Source: Saccoglossus kowalevskii
Lineage: Eukaryota; Hemichordata; Enteropneusta; Harrimaniidae
Length of the DNA: 64,000 nt
NCBI RefSeq assembly: GCF_000003605.2
Contig: NW_003148770.1
Location: 528,057 to 592,056 of the forward strand
Direction of reading: 5' to 3'
The notes beneath the pieces are model-generated. The model did no database searches. It worked only from the letters and a program-made list of their open reading frames with translations, and was not told where the DNA came from. The translations under genes were made by a program, and so were the position numbers. Every line of letters starts with the position of its first letter. Position 1 is the stretch's first letter. Below, piece by piece: positions 1 to 13,264 of this stretch.

Positions 1-622
1 GAGGGGTTTGAGGAGTTCATGTGGCGAGACTTCTCAGCTGTGAGCTGAGGAAAATATTTAATTACAAAAAGCTTTGGAAGGTAATTGTAATACATAGAAT
101 ATTTTGATATGAAAATTCAGTGTGGAATCTGTCAAATGTAGTGATAAGTTAGTTTATCTTTATAGTGGTTATTCCGCTCACTGCGAGATCCCGCGAGTTA
201 CCCTGACAACGGTTGTCAGCCACGTGACACGGGTCAAGTTTTGGCTTAAAATCATTGATAATTCACTTCCGCACTGCATTAGCAGAATGTCTTTGGGAAA
301 TTCAAAAGAATTACAGCCTTCTGATTAATAACAGACTTGACCCATTAGGCCAAATAGTGCAAGAATATGCCATGGCGGAAAGTGCGTTTCGTCGGGAATT
401 TGCGTACAATCCAAAATATTTGACAATGAAGATAATGATGACGATTTTGACTTCGAATGTGTTCTAACAGAGTCTAATATTTTTAACGTCGTAAATTTGG
501 GTAGTACGTAATCAATATTATAATAAAATGTGCATATTTTTGGTGACCATTTCTGTTTATTCATTCAATGACAATGCAATTAATTTCGTAATTGTATTTC
601 CCTCAAAGACTTAATATCTCAC
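1..622. other. Intergenic; facing poly(A) signals
   Basis: No gene can be supported here. Open frames are short and overlap in conflicting frames between about 255 and 511. An AATAAA lies on the plus strand near 521-526 and another on the minus strand at 556-561, so two convergent transcripts could end here. The minus-strand signal sits about 62 bases beyond the stop of the open frame at 623-1003. The plus-strand signal has no recognisable gene in front of it. A Cys-rich plus-strand frame ending at 511 (with a CHGGKC motif) might be a terminal exon, but it matches nothing I recognise. Confidence 0.4.
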
Positions 623-1003
623 TCAATCTGTCGCATAGTCAATTAAAATTGTCATGTGCACCCTATTCCGAAGGGGTGCACTGTTCCACCAATCACATTT
701 TCCAGGTTGTGTTTTTGGTTTCGGGAAAGGTATAAAAAACCCACCATTCGTGTAATTCTTTAGATGAAATTGAGAATCGCTCTTGTATTCACCGTAAAAG
801 CGTTTTTGTACAGTCCATATTTTTGTGTGAACGGAATACGGAGGGAAAACTTGACCTGTGTCACGTGATCGAAACTGGTTGCTATGGACGTAAAGCATGG
901 CCATGCGAGATCTTGCAGTGAGGGGAATATGGCAGATTGCGTCTTGCGCGTCAGGATAAACCGGAAAAGTTGGTAACTCCAGTTGGTAAGTTTTATTGTT
1001 CAT
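623..1003 (-). CDS. Hypothetical protein or terminal exon, unrecognised
   Basis: An uninterrupted 126-codon frame. It has a balanced, protein-like composition with many Tyr, Pro and charged residues and only two Cys, no membrane segment and no clear signal peptide. I do not recognise the family. A possible splice acceptor (ATTATCAG) lies just upstream of the Met used here, so this may be the last exon of a longer minus-strand gene, not a complete small gene. The frame is followed by AATAAA on the same strand at 556-561, at a natural distance for a 3' UTR, which is the best support that it is real. Without a homologue it stays a candidate. Confidence 0.4.
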   Translation of the reverse strand: MNNKTYQLELPTFPVYPDAQDAICHIPLTARSRMAMLYVHSNQFRSRDTGQVFPPYSVHTKIWTVQKRFYGEYKSDSQFHLKNYTNGGFFIPFPKPKTQPGKCDWWNSAPLRNRVHMTILIDYATD

Positions 1004-1689
1004 AGTTATAACTGATAATTTACTTGAACTTGAATATGCATGTAATAGCAGTATGTTTATTCAGTATTGAAGTACTCATGAAAACAGATAAAATATATAA
1101 CAATGTCAGATCCATGTAAATAAGAAAATGTTCAAAGAACGTAGTTCTCGGTTTAATTAGATTCCTTCTATCTGCTAAAAATGTAATTGTAAACGTATTG
1201 TCACTAAAACGTGACTACTGTGCGTACACATAACTTGCATGGTCTGAATAAAAATATAAATAATATAATCATTCGATGTTGTTCGCAGTGTTGTCTCGTT
1301 GATCAATAATGTTATTGACAAATGAAGATTTTCGAACTTGCTGCCGAATATATAATGTCATATAATAAACGTGTAAACCACGCATGCTCAGAAGGAGAAG
1401 AGATATCGACCTTACAAAAAATGATTACAAATTCGATAACTAAAAAGCAAATTAATATAACAGTGATGTCATTATGATTGTTAATAATACTAACTGTGAA
1501 CGTTTTGCAATAATGCTTACAGTTATAGTTAATTATTTTGGCTAAATAATGCTGGTTGGGTTCATTTTTCGTTTACAGTTATATATATTAGTAGTAGCAT
1601 TTCAGCACCTACGTTAACAAAATGCCAAGTATAATAAAGATAATATTAATATTGTCTGAAATGAAATTAAGTTAATTCCATATGACGAA
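1004..1689. other. Intergenic, nothing recognised
   Basis: AT-rich sequence with no convincing open frame, repeat unit or RNA gene on either strand. Confidence 0.5.
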
Positions 1690-1904
1690 TCAAATACGGT
1701 TCCTGCCACAAGCACAGGACACAGCAACGTTAGTCTGCACTGCATAATACTGGTATACATCGTTGATACACACTTCCGTTTTTTGTAAAACCCACACACT
1801 CTGCATAACACTTTCAGCATTTGGCGAAGTTCGGCATCAGTTGGGTCATGACAGGCAGCTGTTGCCTGGACAGAATTCAGCACTACAAACATCACACCAA
1901 ATGC
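1690..1904 (-). pseudogene. IL-17-like relic with central deletion
   Basis: On the minus strand a splice acceptor (CCTACACAG) is followed by a frame with a hydrophobic leader and then CHDPTDAELRQML. This aligns with the start of exon 2 of the intact IL-17-like genes (CAELNETELRQML in the 35.5 kb copy). After a junction near 1810 the homology resumes in another frame with SVWVLQ, then VYQYYAVQ, then SCACGR and a stop at 1690-1692. That matches the C-terminal part of the intact genes (SVWVLQ, IYQYNAVQ, CVCGRP). Roughly 240 bases are missing between the two parts, including the CPW motif and the central cysteines, and the frame is lost. No first exon was found upstream. It is more diverged than the other copies, so probably an older duplicate. 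Confidence 0.72.
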
Positions 1905-4900
1905 CTGTGTAGGAAAAAACAAAATTTATCTTCACAAAGCATAAAGGTAAGTGGTCTGTATGATGTAAAGATGCATCACCTAATACGATCAATTAGTATC
2001 TTATTAGCATAGACTTTAATTTGTAGATTATCGGTGTTAAAACATATACATTCTTCTTCCAACATCTGGCATTTCAGTTCCATGTTCGAAGGGATACATC
2101 AGCTTATTCCAGATTGTAGTATTTTAAATACATAGTAGTCAAATAATTATATTTCTAGTCGAATCAAAATTCATGATAATCGCCTTTAACTTATACGCCT
2201 GTTAATTCTTGTTTCCAGCGTTTAAATGAAATGTGATATGTTTAGTTGAGAGAAAGTACAACATTATATATCATCGTTTAAATTTTCCAATGAAATCATA
2301 TTATCTTTTTAAATAATTGGATTCATTTGGAAATAATTGGAAATTTCATCAGCTGTCTCCCATAGGCCAGCAGTCAGTGTACTCGATTTTTCCCGTTTAA
2401 TATCCACAAAAGTGATTTATATAAATATGTCATGATATTTTTCAGAGCTGAATAGTGTTAAGTGCAAGTCCATGCGTGGGCGTTGGTCACACACAGTTTA
2501 ATGAGAGAAACTTGACCCTCCCAGAGAATACAGGCCAGGAAACATATGGGCTTCTATTTAGTTTAGAATACTTGGACTTCTTACAGGAACTCATAAATCT
2601 CTCATTAAGAGTCAAGTAGATTAACCAGGGTTTACTTGATGTCACGTAGCCATGTATGGTAATGGACAGTTAGAATATACCATTTAGAAATATTTTATTG
2701 GCTCTCCCAAATGAAAGCCAACCTCCTTATGATTTACGAACCATAGCCTTTTTAAGGGCTAGTTATCTTGTATTTAGGTTGTCTAATGCTATGATTGTCT
2801 TGCGAGACGATGCTTCCATTAACCCGGTATTAATAAAGAGTTATTATATCGTGAACTACATGTCTGATCATTGGTTGGTTGTTGACTGAAATGGTATTAT
2901 ACTGGGGTCTTCACACTACCCAAATAAGAAGTTTATCACAAAATATCTAACGCAATCATGATTGAACTTCCGCGCGAAAATTTACAAATGTTTTGTAAAC
3001 AATAAAACAATGCCACACTTCCGTTATTTGACGCCGTTAGATTCACTCAAGATTTCAATCGTGTCGATTTACTCGAAAGAAAATTTCCTTACTAGCCCAT
3101 GGTTTATTTAGCTACGATACAAGCATTAAATAAGAGTTATTTTGAGGTTACATTTTTTCTTTTCAACCTTTAACGGCATCTTCATTTAATTGTTTCCTGG
3201 AATGGAATTCATTAGATCATATTATTGGCAAAGTTTCTTTGTTGAGAGCGATATAATATAAAGTTATTACGAGGATACCTCCAAGTATGCACGAATATAG
3301 TACAGCAGGAGTACCGACCGATGCGCAGCGAAGGCCGATGCGACGGCGTGCTTTCTGGGTGTCTTCTTTTCTTTGTAGTATACATCATGGTAATGCCAAA
3401 ATCTATCAAGTAGAAACCATATTCCTGTGAATAGAGAAGTTCCATACATATATACTCAATAGAAATATCTGTCATTGTTCGTGACATTGAGGGTTAACTC
3501 GATTCGTGTCCCTTATTTATTGGTTTCTTGAGTTGTCTGCCAATGAGCAAGTTAATATTTAGATTCCCAGAAGTAACATCTTGTGAAAAAAAAAGAAAAT
3601 GTATTTTTTGTAGCAAGATCGTTATATATTAATAGTAGTGTTATGATTTGATGTTTGCTCGCACTCCTAGGGTCTCAGGGTGTATATTTTTTTTTCAAAG
3701 CGACAATCTAGAATTTATTCACAAATGAATACATTGCAGTAACAATGATATTCAAGTAACACCTTTATTGTGAAGGTGTTGTTGAATTTCGTTTAATGAT
3801 GAATGACGTCTGAAATAACACATTTCCAAACATGATTTTGTGGGTTCAAGCAACAAATCTGTTAATGCATCTCTGACAACCATAACATTGGGCTTTCAAC
3901 GTAGTTTGAGAATAGTTACCATCGTTTTTTTTCATAAGCAGTATAAATAGAAAAGTACCCATCCCTCTGGCGATGTCACATTTTAGTTGGCTTCGAGCTG
4001 ATATGTATTCCTTGGACCGAACGTGATAGTATCGACATCAAAATAGTTATCAAGAAATATAAATCAACACTATTTAACGACAGAATAACAATAAGATATT
4101 ACACACTTTTGCTATTATATAAGACCGTTACCTACCACGCATATAACCAAGTTATGTTTAATAATTCCATCTAATTATTAATGCGATAGAAAAATCATTG
4201 TTTCGAACCAAAAATGTTAAACCTAAAACTTATTTTATATTCTAAACGTATTTATATCAATTGAAAATTTGATGATATCTCGTACTTTTTGGAGCACCCT
4301 TGAATGATTTATTCACGAGTTACTTCACTTAATACAGAACAAGCTCAGTTCTACCTGTGTGTTTGGTTATTGTACGTGGAAAATCTGCAAAGTTTGATGG
4401 AAATTGATGGAAATTAAAGCTACTCGGAATGTTACTTTACTAAATCTAAAGTGGTGGGACTTGGGGGACAAGCCAGGTGCATTATTGTCAGTCGTCTGAA
4501 AATTGGGGAAAATGTTTGCAGTATTCAAATATATATATTATAAATGTGAAAATTAACTGAAATCAGTCCCTTTCATACGAAATATGTTGTTGACAGATCG
4601 AATTAAAACATGTTCTTCCCATGCTGTAAAATTTAGCCCGCTGATACACAATTACAAGACTATTTTTTTATAGAATGCGAGCTTTTCTTTAGAACAAAAT
4701 ATAACGAAAAGAGATATGTTGCACATTCAGCCATCGCGACAATGAAAACTCACCATAGGCTTCAAAATGTTGCGTCGCTTCCTAGACATCGATGTTCGAT
4801 CTGTTTACGACGGCCGAATCTCTTGTTTACGGAAATCCATAGTTCCATTCCTCTTGTAGTAGCTGGAATAGTATCGAAAATGTGGGGCAATTACCACCGG

Positions 4901-7900
4901 CAAAATATCGTGAACAGATATTTGTGTCTTGTTTGACATTTTGTAACCGAAACTATCCCCACGAGAACAAGTAGCTAACCAGCGGTCACATGTATTTGCA
5001 CCGTTGCACAACGGCGTTATCAACCGTTCTGACAGGATAGATAGATCTGTGTCACGTGATCATTCTAGGGTACTAGAGGATTACACCAGACCACGTGTTC
5101 TATTGCACAGTCTCGCGTTGCATCGAATAAGTGTTGTTAAAATTCCCTTAATGCGCTTGCTTGTAATTTCGGGTGTCAGATTTAACTTTAATAAAGGTGC
5201 ATCATTCCACCTTTCAAAAAGAGAGAAAAAATCAACACCCTCTTTACTTGTTGAAATAAGTTGTGGCCAATACAACACCCGCACATTTTCAATGTATCAA
5301 AATTAAATACACGAATTTAATTGTTCGTGTTAATGATGGGTTTAAACTTGATAACCTTTAAAATGATTTGAACATTTCCGTACAAATTACTCCTGTATCG
5401 TCTCTTGTGGAGAGCCATCAGATCCTTCATGTTTGCATATTTTAATGGCCAGTGGGGCAAAGAGCTTATTAACGCAATTGGGCGACCAAACTTGAGCATT
5501 TCAAGGAGTGTAAAATTATTTGTTATATTTTAAAGCAAAATAGATGTCACGAAATGATGCTTGGGGAAGTTGAGCACAAATTTGGTAAAGTTGGGTTTAC
5601 AGTTTTAAATCCTATATGGCAAGTCTGAAAAATTGCGGGCAAAGTTAGGTATGTTAGATGAAAGTTGTTGACGTTATGTAGAAAGTAGAATTATTCCAGA
5701 TAAATCCGCAATAATAACTACGTACAAAAGTTTATCTGAAACGTGCGTACAAAATACAATCATAATGCATATCTCTTCAAAGATTGTTATTATTTTCCTA
5801 GTAACCGTTCATACAATACAAATCCTATATGTATCTCGTCTGACATGTCTGGCCCGAACTTTAAACTGTTTGTTTGCTTAATCACATCATTGCAAATTGG
5901 AAAAACATTCAGTTGTTTAGATCGTTCCGCAAAGACACGTAAGGTCGGCGGGTGCGCATGGGTCTCGGGGTGGGGACCAATAATTTTCTGCCACCAGAAT
6001 GCTGCAGAGCTAAAAAAAATATTTTTGTGGATAATCTCTTTTGAGAGTACACTCTGCTAACCAAACTTGTATTTTCCTGTTGAAATGCGAACACTATAAT
6101 TTGTAGTCCAGAAGCTGGGTTTTTTACAACATAACCAGACGGTCTGCTAGTACGATTGGATTTCGTGAAGGACAAATTCTGTGAGTATTCCATACCGAAA
6201 CATTTCGTTATGTTCGTTCTTTAGAAACGAAAAAAATGAAACGTCAAAGCAGTATTACCAATATACGTATCAAGTACAAGGAAATAAACGTATTTTTTTA
6301 AATATTCAAGCTACAGCAACGAGAATTCATAAACTTGTGCTGTATTGATACTTGTATCATGGATGAATATTTCATAAAATAAAGGAAAATTAAAGTAGAT
6401 CAATACTGCACCTAGTTTTCATTTGTACGTTCTATTCGATTTTAAATTCAGCAGTATTCTTTCGATAAATTTCGATTGATTCTCATGAACGACTGTATAC
6501 GATTTGTTTTAAAACATAAAAACAACAACACTAGCCTCTTGTAATAAATCATGTTATTTGATTAGATTTATGATTATATATGACATGTAATTATTTGAAA
6601 ATGCTTACAAGTAAACCATACATGAATATGAAAAGAGCTTTGTCAGAAATTTGTGCCTGTATCATATTTAAATAACAAAAGTGTCTAAGGTTTATATCTA
6701 AATATTCGCCGTAAAAATATACATCATTTTGAGTAAATACATCTAAAATTGTGCGTTTTTGTTGCGGAGAATGCCCCAGAAGAATTATATACGTTGATTA
6801 CTTGTACTAGTATCATACATAAAAGCAGTTTGGGTGAATCGTCAACATTTCGCCGTATGAATCTCTGCATCTGTTCTACATGCCCATTTTCTGTACCGGA
6901 CTACTCTCGGGCATCCTCCATTTTGTTTCACTGCATCCATTTAGTAGTTATCAACTACTCTGGGATCATTGCTCGTCGTATACGCCTACATTCACGTGAT
7001 GTGCCATGAATATCCGTTAACTGCCCTATGTATGGCTATTGCAGAGTGTTTCAATTGATTGTAATAGTCCACGTGCCATATGTATTTCGGACTAGATGTG
7101 CGATATTGCCGACGTCTTAGGAGTCTTCTGCGACGGCGATTATCACCTCTGGGTCAAGAATAAGAAAGAGAAGTTTCCCGTTTCACTGTCAATAACAATT
7201 CCATGTTGGATACATTTCTCTTACATCCAACTGTATCCATACAGTTGTCCAGAACCTCTTAATTCTCCTTCAATAATATTAGCAGCATAGAGTATATATC
7301 GATTTTGAACTTGCGTCTATACAGTCCTAAAATTTTTAACAGGCGTTTCAAGTGTCTTATACTAATTAAAATCCACGAATACAGTGAAAAGCTACCCAGT
7401 ATGTATAAAACTGTATCACATCGTAGTGTTAATGACCGTCCCAATGGAGATAACAATGAGAGTTAGCGTGTATGTCAAATGAAACGAGCGTTATAAACTA
7501 TTTAAATTTTACCAATACATTTTTTGGTCACTTTGAAATTGAAAAAAAAAAACTTGAATCAGATTACTCTCCAATTGTATTTTCTAACCATGGTGAGAAC
7601 GGCGAACCCAGCACAAGGCTCGTTCAGTACTCATTTGACCCACACTAATTTATCAAGTTCAACGAAAATAATAAGCATAGTTTTCCAATTTATCGAACTT
7701 CTCAAAACCGAATGTGAATTGAATGACGTAAATAATAATTTCAACGAGTTATTTTACATGAAAGCGACGCAAAAGAAATTCTTTCTATTGTTGAACTACG
7801 TTTTTAACCACTCATGGTTTGACCAAGAATGTAATCAACTGGAAAACGTGTTTTCAACTCCTTGAATATTTACAGAAAGTATAGTACGACTAGCGATAAT

Positions 7901-9049
7901 TTAGATAATAACATATTTATTATTTAGGGAAATTGTATTCGAGAAGTGAATTCGGATATTAATTACGTATCGGAAAATATAGATCATAAAATTGCAATTA
8001 AGGAGGATAAAGTGTCTGAATGCTTCAATCATTTTATGGTATTTCCTTTATTGCATTATTTGACTCAAATATATTTTAATTCTCTGCTACGGCTGCAGCA
8101 TATGACGCTACATTCCAGCGTGGTAGGCTTTTTCTACGCACTATCAGGCTGCCGAGCTTAGTTAAATCTTATTTCAGTATACTTGAAATGAATAGGATTG
8201 TGTACAACTGCTATATGGCTGACATGAAGGTTGGAATCGGGCGAAGGCTGTTTATGGGTTTGCAAAAGTATGGTACAAACAGTCAAAATGAAACAAAATT
8301 TCTTGAACTGTCACTGTCAACAATATTTCACAGCTATGAATTCTTCAGTCGATAATTACTTCTTTTCGCTATCGTGTCATTTCTGAGCAAGAAGACGACA
8401 ATACCTTTTGTGATCAACGACACTGTGGTTGTGACTTGAGTAGAGTTGAAACAGAATATCTTTTTTTCTTGCTAGGTGGGAAATAAAGCTCCAATACGTG
8501 ATCAATATATTCGGAGAAAATTTAGTATTGACCTTCTGTGAAAGCTAAATTATGTGAATTTGTGATTATTAATAAAAAGCTAATCGGGTATGTGCATTAT
8601 CCCAAAGCACCTACACACTAAGTTTGACTGAAATTTAATTTCGAGATATCATTGAAACGGCAAAAAATTTTAAAATAATATTAACGGATGTGAAGTAAAA
8701 ACTGTTCAGGTATGTGTATTATCTCACATATTATATGTACCGAGTTTTATTGGAATCTGATTAGTGGTTCTTGGGATATGTTATTCATTGGTACACAATT
8801 GGAAATGCAGTTTTTATTGAATCTCAGGGACAGCTGAAATTACATAACTGGATCCATATAAAGAAATACATTCACCAATGTTACACAATATACAGTATCA
8901 AATTTAGTTTAAAAAAATACTATTAAGTAATTAAGTTATAATGATAATTATAGTATATATCACAATTGTCTGGTGACCTGATGAGAATGTCCTCATATTG
9001 TCTATACAAGTAAATTAGTTAAGATAATTAAAGCTAAACAATACATGTG
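1905..9049. other. Gene-poor stretch, no supported gene
   Basis: About 7 kb of AT-rich sequence with only short, overlapping open frames on both strands. The longest is 113 codons on the plus strand (7524-7865). Its end contains HSWFDQECNQL, which resembles the linker after the endonuclease of some LINEs (W-F-D-x-E-C), but the match is too short to call. A 72-codon minus-strand frame at 4805-5023 and an 86-codon plus-strand frame at 6749-7009 match nothing I recognise. Low-complexity runs occur near 3586 and 3690. No tRNA or rRNA was seen. Confidence 0.45.
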
Positions 9050-9133
9050 TTTATTGAGATAATACATATATATCATTGTACGATAATCTGATAACGTGAT
9101 GTGCAGGTCACATTTTGCATACATGACAATAAG

Positions 9134-10391
9134 TTAGAAAAGAAACACATGTCTGAAGGTTTCTGTGCCCTCACTTCTTGTACGTTTTTGGTCTACATTA
9201 TCTATTTTATAGCTAAACTTAATCTCGGGTTTGTTTAATGTTCTTTCTTTTCTAGAAAGAAAGCACATTCTGAATGAGTCTGTTCCATGACTCACTTTAC
9301 AAATCTCGCTTGTATTATACTTCTGTCCAGTTGCCCGACATTCTAACACAACAAATAATCCTTTTTCCAGTTCATCAGCGTTCTTTATGGAATGAACAAT
9401 TTGCGTGCACATGTGTTCTTCTCGACTGCTTGAATATGTAAAACCCTTGTAACATTGTTTGCACTGGAATGGCTTCAACCCAGTATGTGTAAGCATATGA
9501 TTTTTTAGAATATCCGACCGAGTGAAGCATTTATCACATTGTTTGCACTGAAATGGCTTCAACCCAGTATGTGTAAGCATGTGCCGTTTTAGATGGCCAG
9601 ACTGAGTGAAGCACTTATCGCATTGTTTGCACTGAAATGGCTTCAACCCAGTATGTGTAAGCATATGATTTTTTAGAGTACCAGACTGAGTAAAGCATTT
9701 CTCACATTGTTTGCACTGAAATTGTTTCAACCCAGTATGTGTAAGCATATGATTTTTTTAGAGTACCAGACTGAGTAAAGCATTTCTCACATTGTTTGCA
9801 CTGAAATTGTTTCAGTGCTGTATGTGTAAGCATGTGCTGTTTTAGACGGCTAGACCAAGTAAAAGTCTTCCCGCATTGTGTGCACTGGAATGGCTTCAAT
9901 CCAGTATGTGTACTCATGTGAATTGTTAGACCACTAGGCTGAGTGTAGCATTTCTTACATTCTTTGCACTGAAATGGCTTCAATCCAGTATGTGTAAGCA
10001 TATGATTTTTTAGAATACCAGAGCGAGTGAAGCATTTCTCGCATAGTTTGCACTGAAATGGCCTCAATCCTGTATGTGTACGCATGTGAATTGTTAGACT
10101 ACCAGACTGAGTGAAGCATTTCTCGCATTTTTTGCACTGAAATGGCTTCAATCCAGTATGTGTAAGCATATGTTTTTTTAGACTACCAGACTGAGTGAGG
10201 CATTTCTCACATTGTTTGCACTGGAATGACTTCAACTCAGTATGTGTACGCATGTGAATTTGTAGATGGCTAGAGCGAGTAAAACACTTCTTACATTGCG
10301 TGCACTGAAACACTTTTTTCTTGGACTGCACATCTTCAGGCTTCCTGTTGATTTCGTCACCACCTTTACTGTTATCTGGTTGTGAAGGCAT
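9134..10391 (-). CDS. C2H2 zinc-finger protein, intronless, frameshifted
   Basis: Likely a nuclear DNA-binding protein. The chosen start is the Met at 10391 (MPSQPDNSKGG), followed by a Lys-rich linker and about 11 fingers of the form C-x2-C-x12-H-x3-H. The frame is open upstream to 10526, but that extension looks non-coding. Linkers are mostly TGLKPF, where the common form is TGEKPF/Y. Most fingers carry an extra Cys (CKQCEKCF) in place of the usual Ser of GKSF. The eleventh finger is degenerate (CTQIVH) and is followed by a tail of about 80 residues. A run of seven T at 9753-9759 (plus strand), where the neighbouring finger has six at 9669-9674, shifts the frame inside the seventh finger. 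Fingers 7 and 8 are nearly identical over 84 bases, a recent duplication. The break may be a real mutation or a sequencing error in a homopolymer. AATAAA at 9050-9055 follows the stop at 9134. Confidence 0.85.
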
Positions 10392-13176
10392 TTTACAATA
10401 TGTATTTACTTCTATTATTAGGTTATATAAGTAAATCTGAGTGTACGAGTAAGAATGCAATATGAATGTAATCTTATTGGATGTTGACATCAGTCTGAAA
10501 TATACTAGCTTCAAATAAAACAGCAAAACTCAGCAAGCAATCACTTTACACAATTTAAGTCAACAAACTATCATGCAATTCTAAAATTAATAATACAAAG
10601 CATATCATAAGACATTTAAACAAAAATTCGTTATTTGTACGTGTAGGTAATCTTCTGATAAATTGGCAGTGACTTTAATTATAGAGGGTTTGTATTTATT
10701 TGTTAAAGTGCAGCATTGTTACACATCTAAACTCTTTAGGGGGCTTGTCACTTCTTTGGTGATCTTGAAACAAATAGAGATGAAATGTACTATTCCTGGG
10801 TTTCATTGTGTGAAGTGTTCTTCATCTATACATTGGCAGCAGCTTCAGTTTTCACCTACAAAATAATAACATGTTTGTCTACTGAGTGAAAAGTTGAAAG
10901 GCATAATGAAATGTATCAAAATATATTTACAGTACGACATTATTTTAATCTAGCTAAAATGATGAATATCTTAGCTATATTGGAGCTAATATTTCCGATG
11001 TCAGTATTACAGACGTACTTCGAGAACCCTCGGGAATGTTCGAAAACTGTCTGGCCAAAGGTCATTGTTTAAAATAGCGTCACTGGAACTTATGTTGTGT
11101 ACGCGTTCGCGAAGACGATGATTGTTTCAATTCAGTGGAAGTAAATGAAATTGAAAAGTCGTGATTGAAGAGAATATATTTTGTCACAAAACCGCGACGC
11201 CAGGATAATAGTGAAAGATGTACCCGGAAGTTTTCCAATACCGATAACTACAATAAAAAAAGTTAAAGTTTCCGTCGTTTACTGCATGCGGCCGGAGTAC
11301 TCCGGAATTTCGCAACCCTGTGAAAACAGCCGTTGAAATGACTTTAAAAATTCCACGAAAAAAACGACATAACTTACTGATAGATCGCGCAAGTAAAATA
11401 ACTCTTATTCTCGTAAAACAACGTATAGCAACCGAGAAAAGAAGACCCGCCTTTGGCTACGAGGACAGTGAACGCTAGCGTCGGAAATGATCATGGGTTT
11501 CAAAGGCCGTTTAAACAGACAAGATAGGGGGATTAACTCGACTAGAAACAAAGGAAATTTAATAGGCTTAAACCAGTTGTAACTCATTCCGTCTTTTACC
11601 TCCATGGTCAATGTTAATGCTCAATGTTAGCAAAATGGACCGTCAGGTTTTCATCACAAACCAGTGTCTTGTGAACCTGTTCAATGTCTTATAAATAAAC
11701 ACATATCCTCCTTAACAAAAAAATGACCATATGCTGATACAATGTAGATGTAATGTATCAAAGTAAAAATATGGTATATCAGAGCAGTCTTTCTAGAATG
11801 TTAATTTTAAGATATTAGCTACATGTAGATATATTGTAGAATTTATATATTAAAGTAAAAAGTATGACACTCTCCATGTACTAAAACTAACGAAATGAAC
11901 TATACTTACCGAAAAGAGTTTCTGAATTGGAAAACCTTTATTCAGTACACTGTATAAACCCATATATATATCTATGTGAATAAATTATAAACAAATACGT
12001 TGTTATCAAAACATTTTAAGTATATATAGTAATAAACAGCAGTGTATGGTTGCAGACAATTTGCTTAAATTATTCCTCAGTACAATCAGATGTTGGTCAC
12101 TACGTAATATCTGAAGTACCGTAAGCATGTTGTACATTTTAACATATATTTTCTATTTTCTATTGCCAATATATTTTCGAAATTGAAAAAAAAAATTCTC
12201 AAATGTTTTGGTTTTGATAGCGCCTGTGGCATGATTAGTGATTTACGTAACAGACTAATTACAAGTGAATGTCTACGCAATTAAAGTATGTGCTTTCTGA
12301 CTTCCGTAGGTCATTGTTTATGTCTAAAAATCAGAAAAGTTGAAACTTATAGAACAATAACCATTGAAATCATAGACCATATAAATGGTTTTGAGAGTGG
12401 CATTGTCCACCAAACATGACAGTGTCACCATATTGTTTGTAGCCTTGGGAAAACACTGATTTTACACAAGTGAATAACAACAATGAATGAAATCATCAAA
12501 ACTACAAAGAGTTTAGAAAATTGAGTGACGGACCCAAGTCATCGTTAGTCTTCTATCCATGATACATGTACATGTAGATGCAATCTAGCTGAAATGTTAT
12601 TTTTGTATGTGTCTCTACAAAGCCTAGCATAATAGCTACATGTAGATGCAATGTAGATGGTATGTATAAAAGTAAATGTATTGTGTGATATTAGAGTAGC
12701 CAATCGAGATAAAATATAATGTTAGTTTTCTATGTGTCGCTACAGAGGCTAGAATATTATTTGCGATATAGTTTAGTGCGAACAACTCTTGTTTAATTAA
12801 TTTCTACCATTACAAGGTTTTAAATTGGCAGTGCAAATGCCTCAACGAATATTTGAGACTTATTTGGGTGTAAACAAGTCGCGTTTAATTAATTTTGGGA
12901 GTATAACAAAAACTTTAATTAATTTCCACCACAAAAAGTTGTTGAAATGAAGAATATCAATCCTTGGTTATCTGATTTTAATTGTGAAACTTTCTAAAAA
13001 ATGTTAACTAATTCGAACCCCAATTAACAACTCCACGGTGAATAATTGCACACCATCGTGGAAATTTAATATCTAGCAAAACTTACCACTGACTGGTCCT
13101 TCTCTTTCTTTCTTGTCACAATCTGGTAACTGTTGAACAAAATGTGAAATGGTCAGTTTAATTAGTATGTTACTTC
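10392..13176. other. Intergenic with a diffuse repeat
   Basis: No supported gene. Related sequence blocks recur around 10915-10985, 11735-11875 and 12560-12775. They share phrases such as TAGCTACATGTAGAT, an AAAGTAAA run and TCTACAAAGCCTAG-like ends, so they look like decayed copies of one repeat of about 100-150 bp. The stretch at 11020-11640 is somewhat richer in GC and could hold the promoter of the zinc-finger gene, but no defined site is claimed. Confidence 0.4.
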
Positions 13177-13240
<64 letters not shown>

Positions 13241-13264
13241 GTTCAGTTAGTTAGTTAGTTAGTT
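13177..13264. repeat. TTTA microsatellite followed by GTTA repeat
   Basis: Near-perfect tandem TTTA units run from about 13177 to 13240, followed by four to five GTTA units to about 13264. Confidence 0.97.

Noticed and set aside
1-48. Possible last 15 codons of a gene entering from the left
   Set aside because: Frame 1 is open for 15 codons before a stop, but so short a frame is expected by chance and there is no upstream sequence to judge.
7524-7865. LINE-like fragment (HSWFDQECNQL)
   Set aside because: The phrase resembles the region after a LINE endonuclease, but no reverse transcriptase motif is found nearby and the match is only about ten residues.
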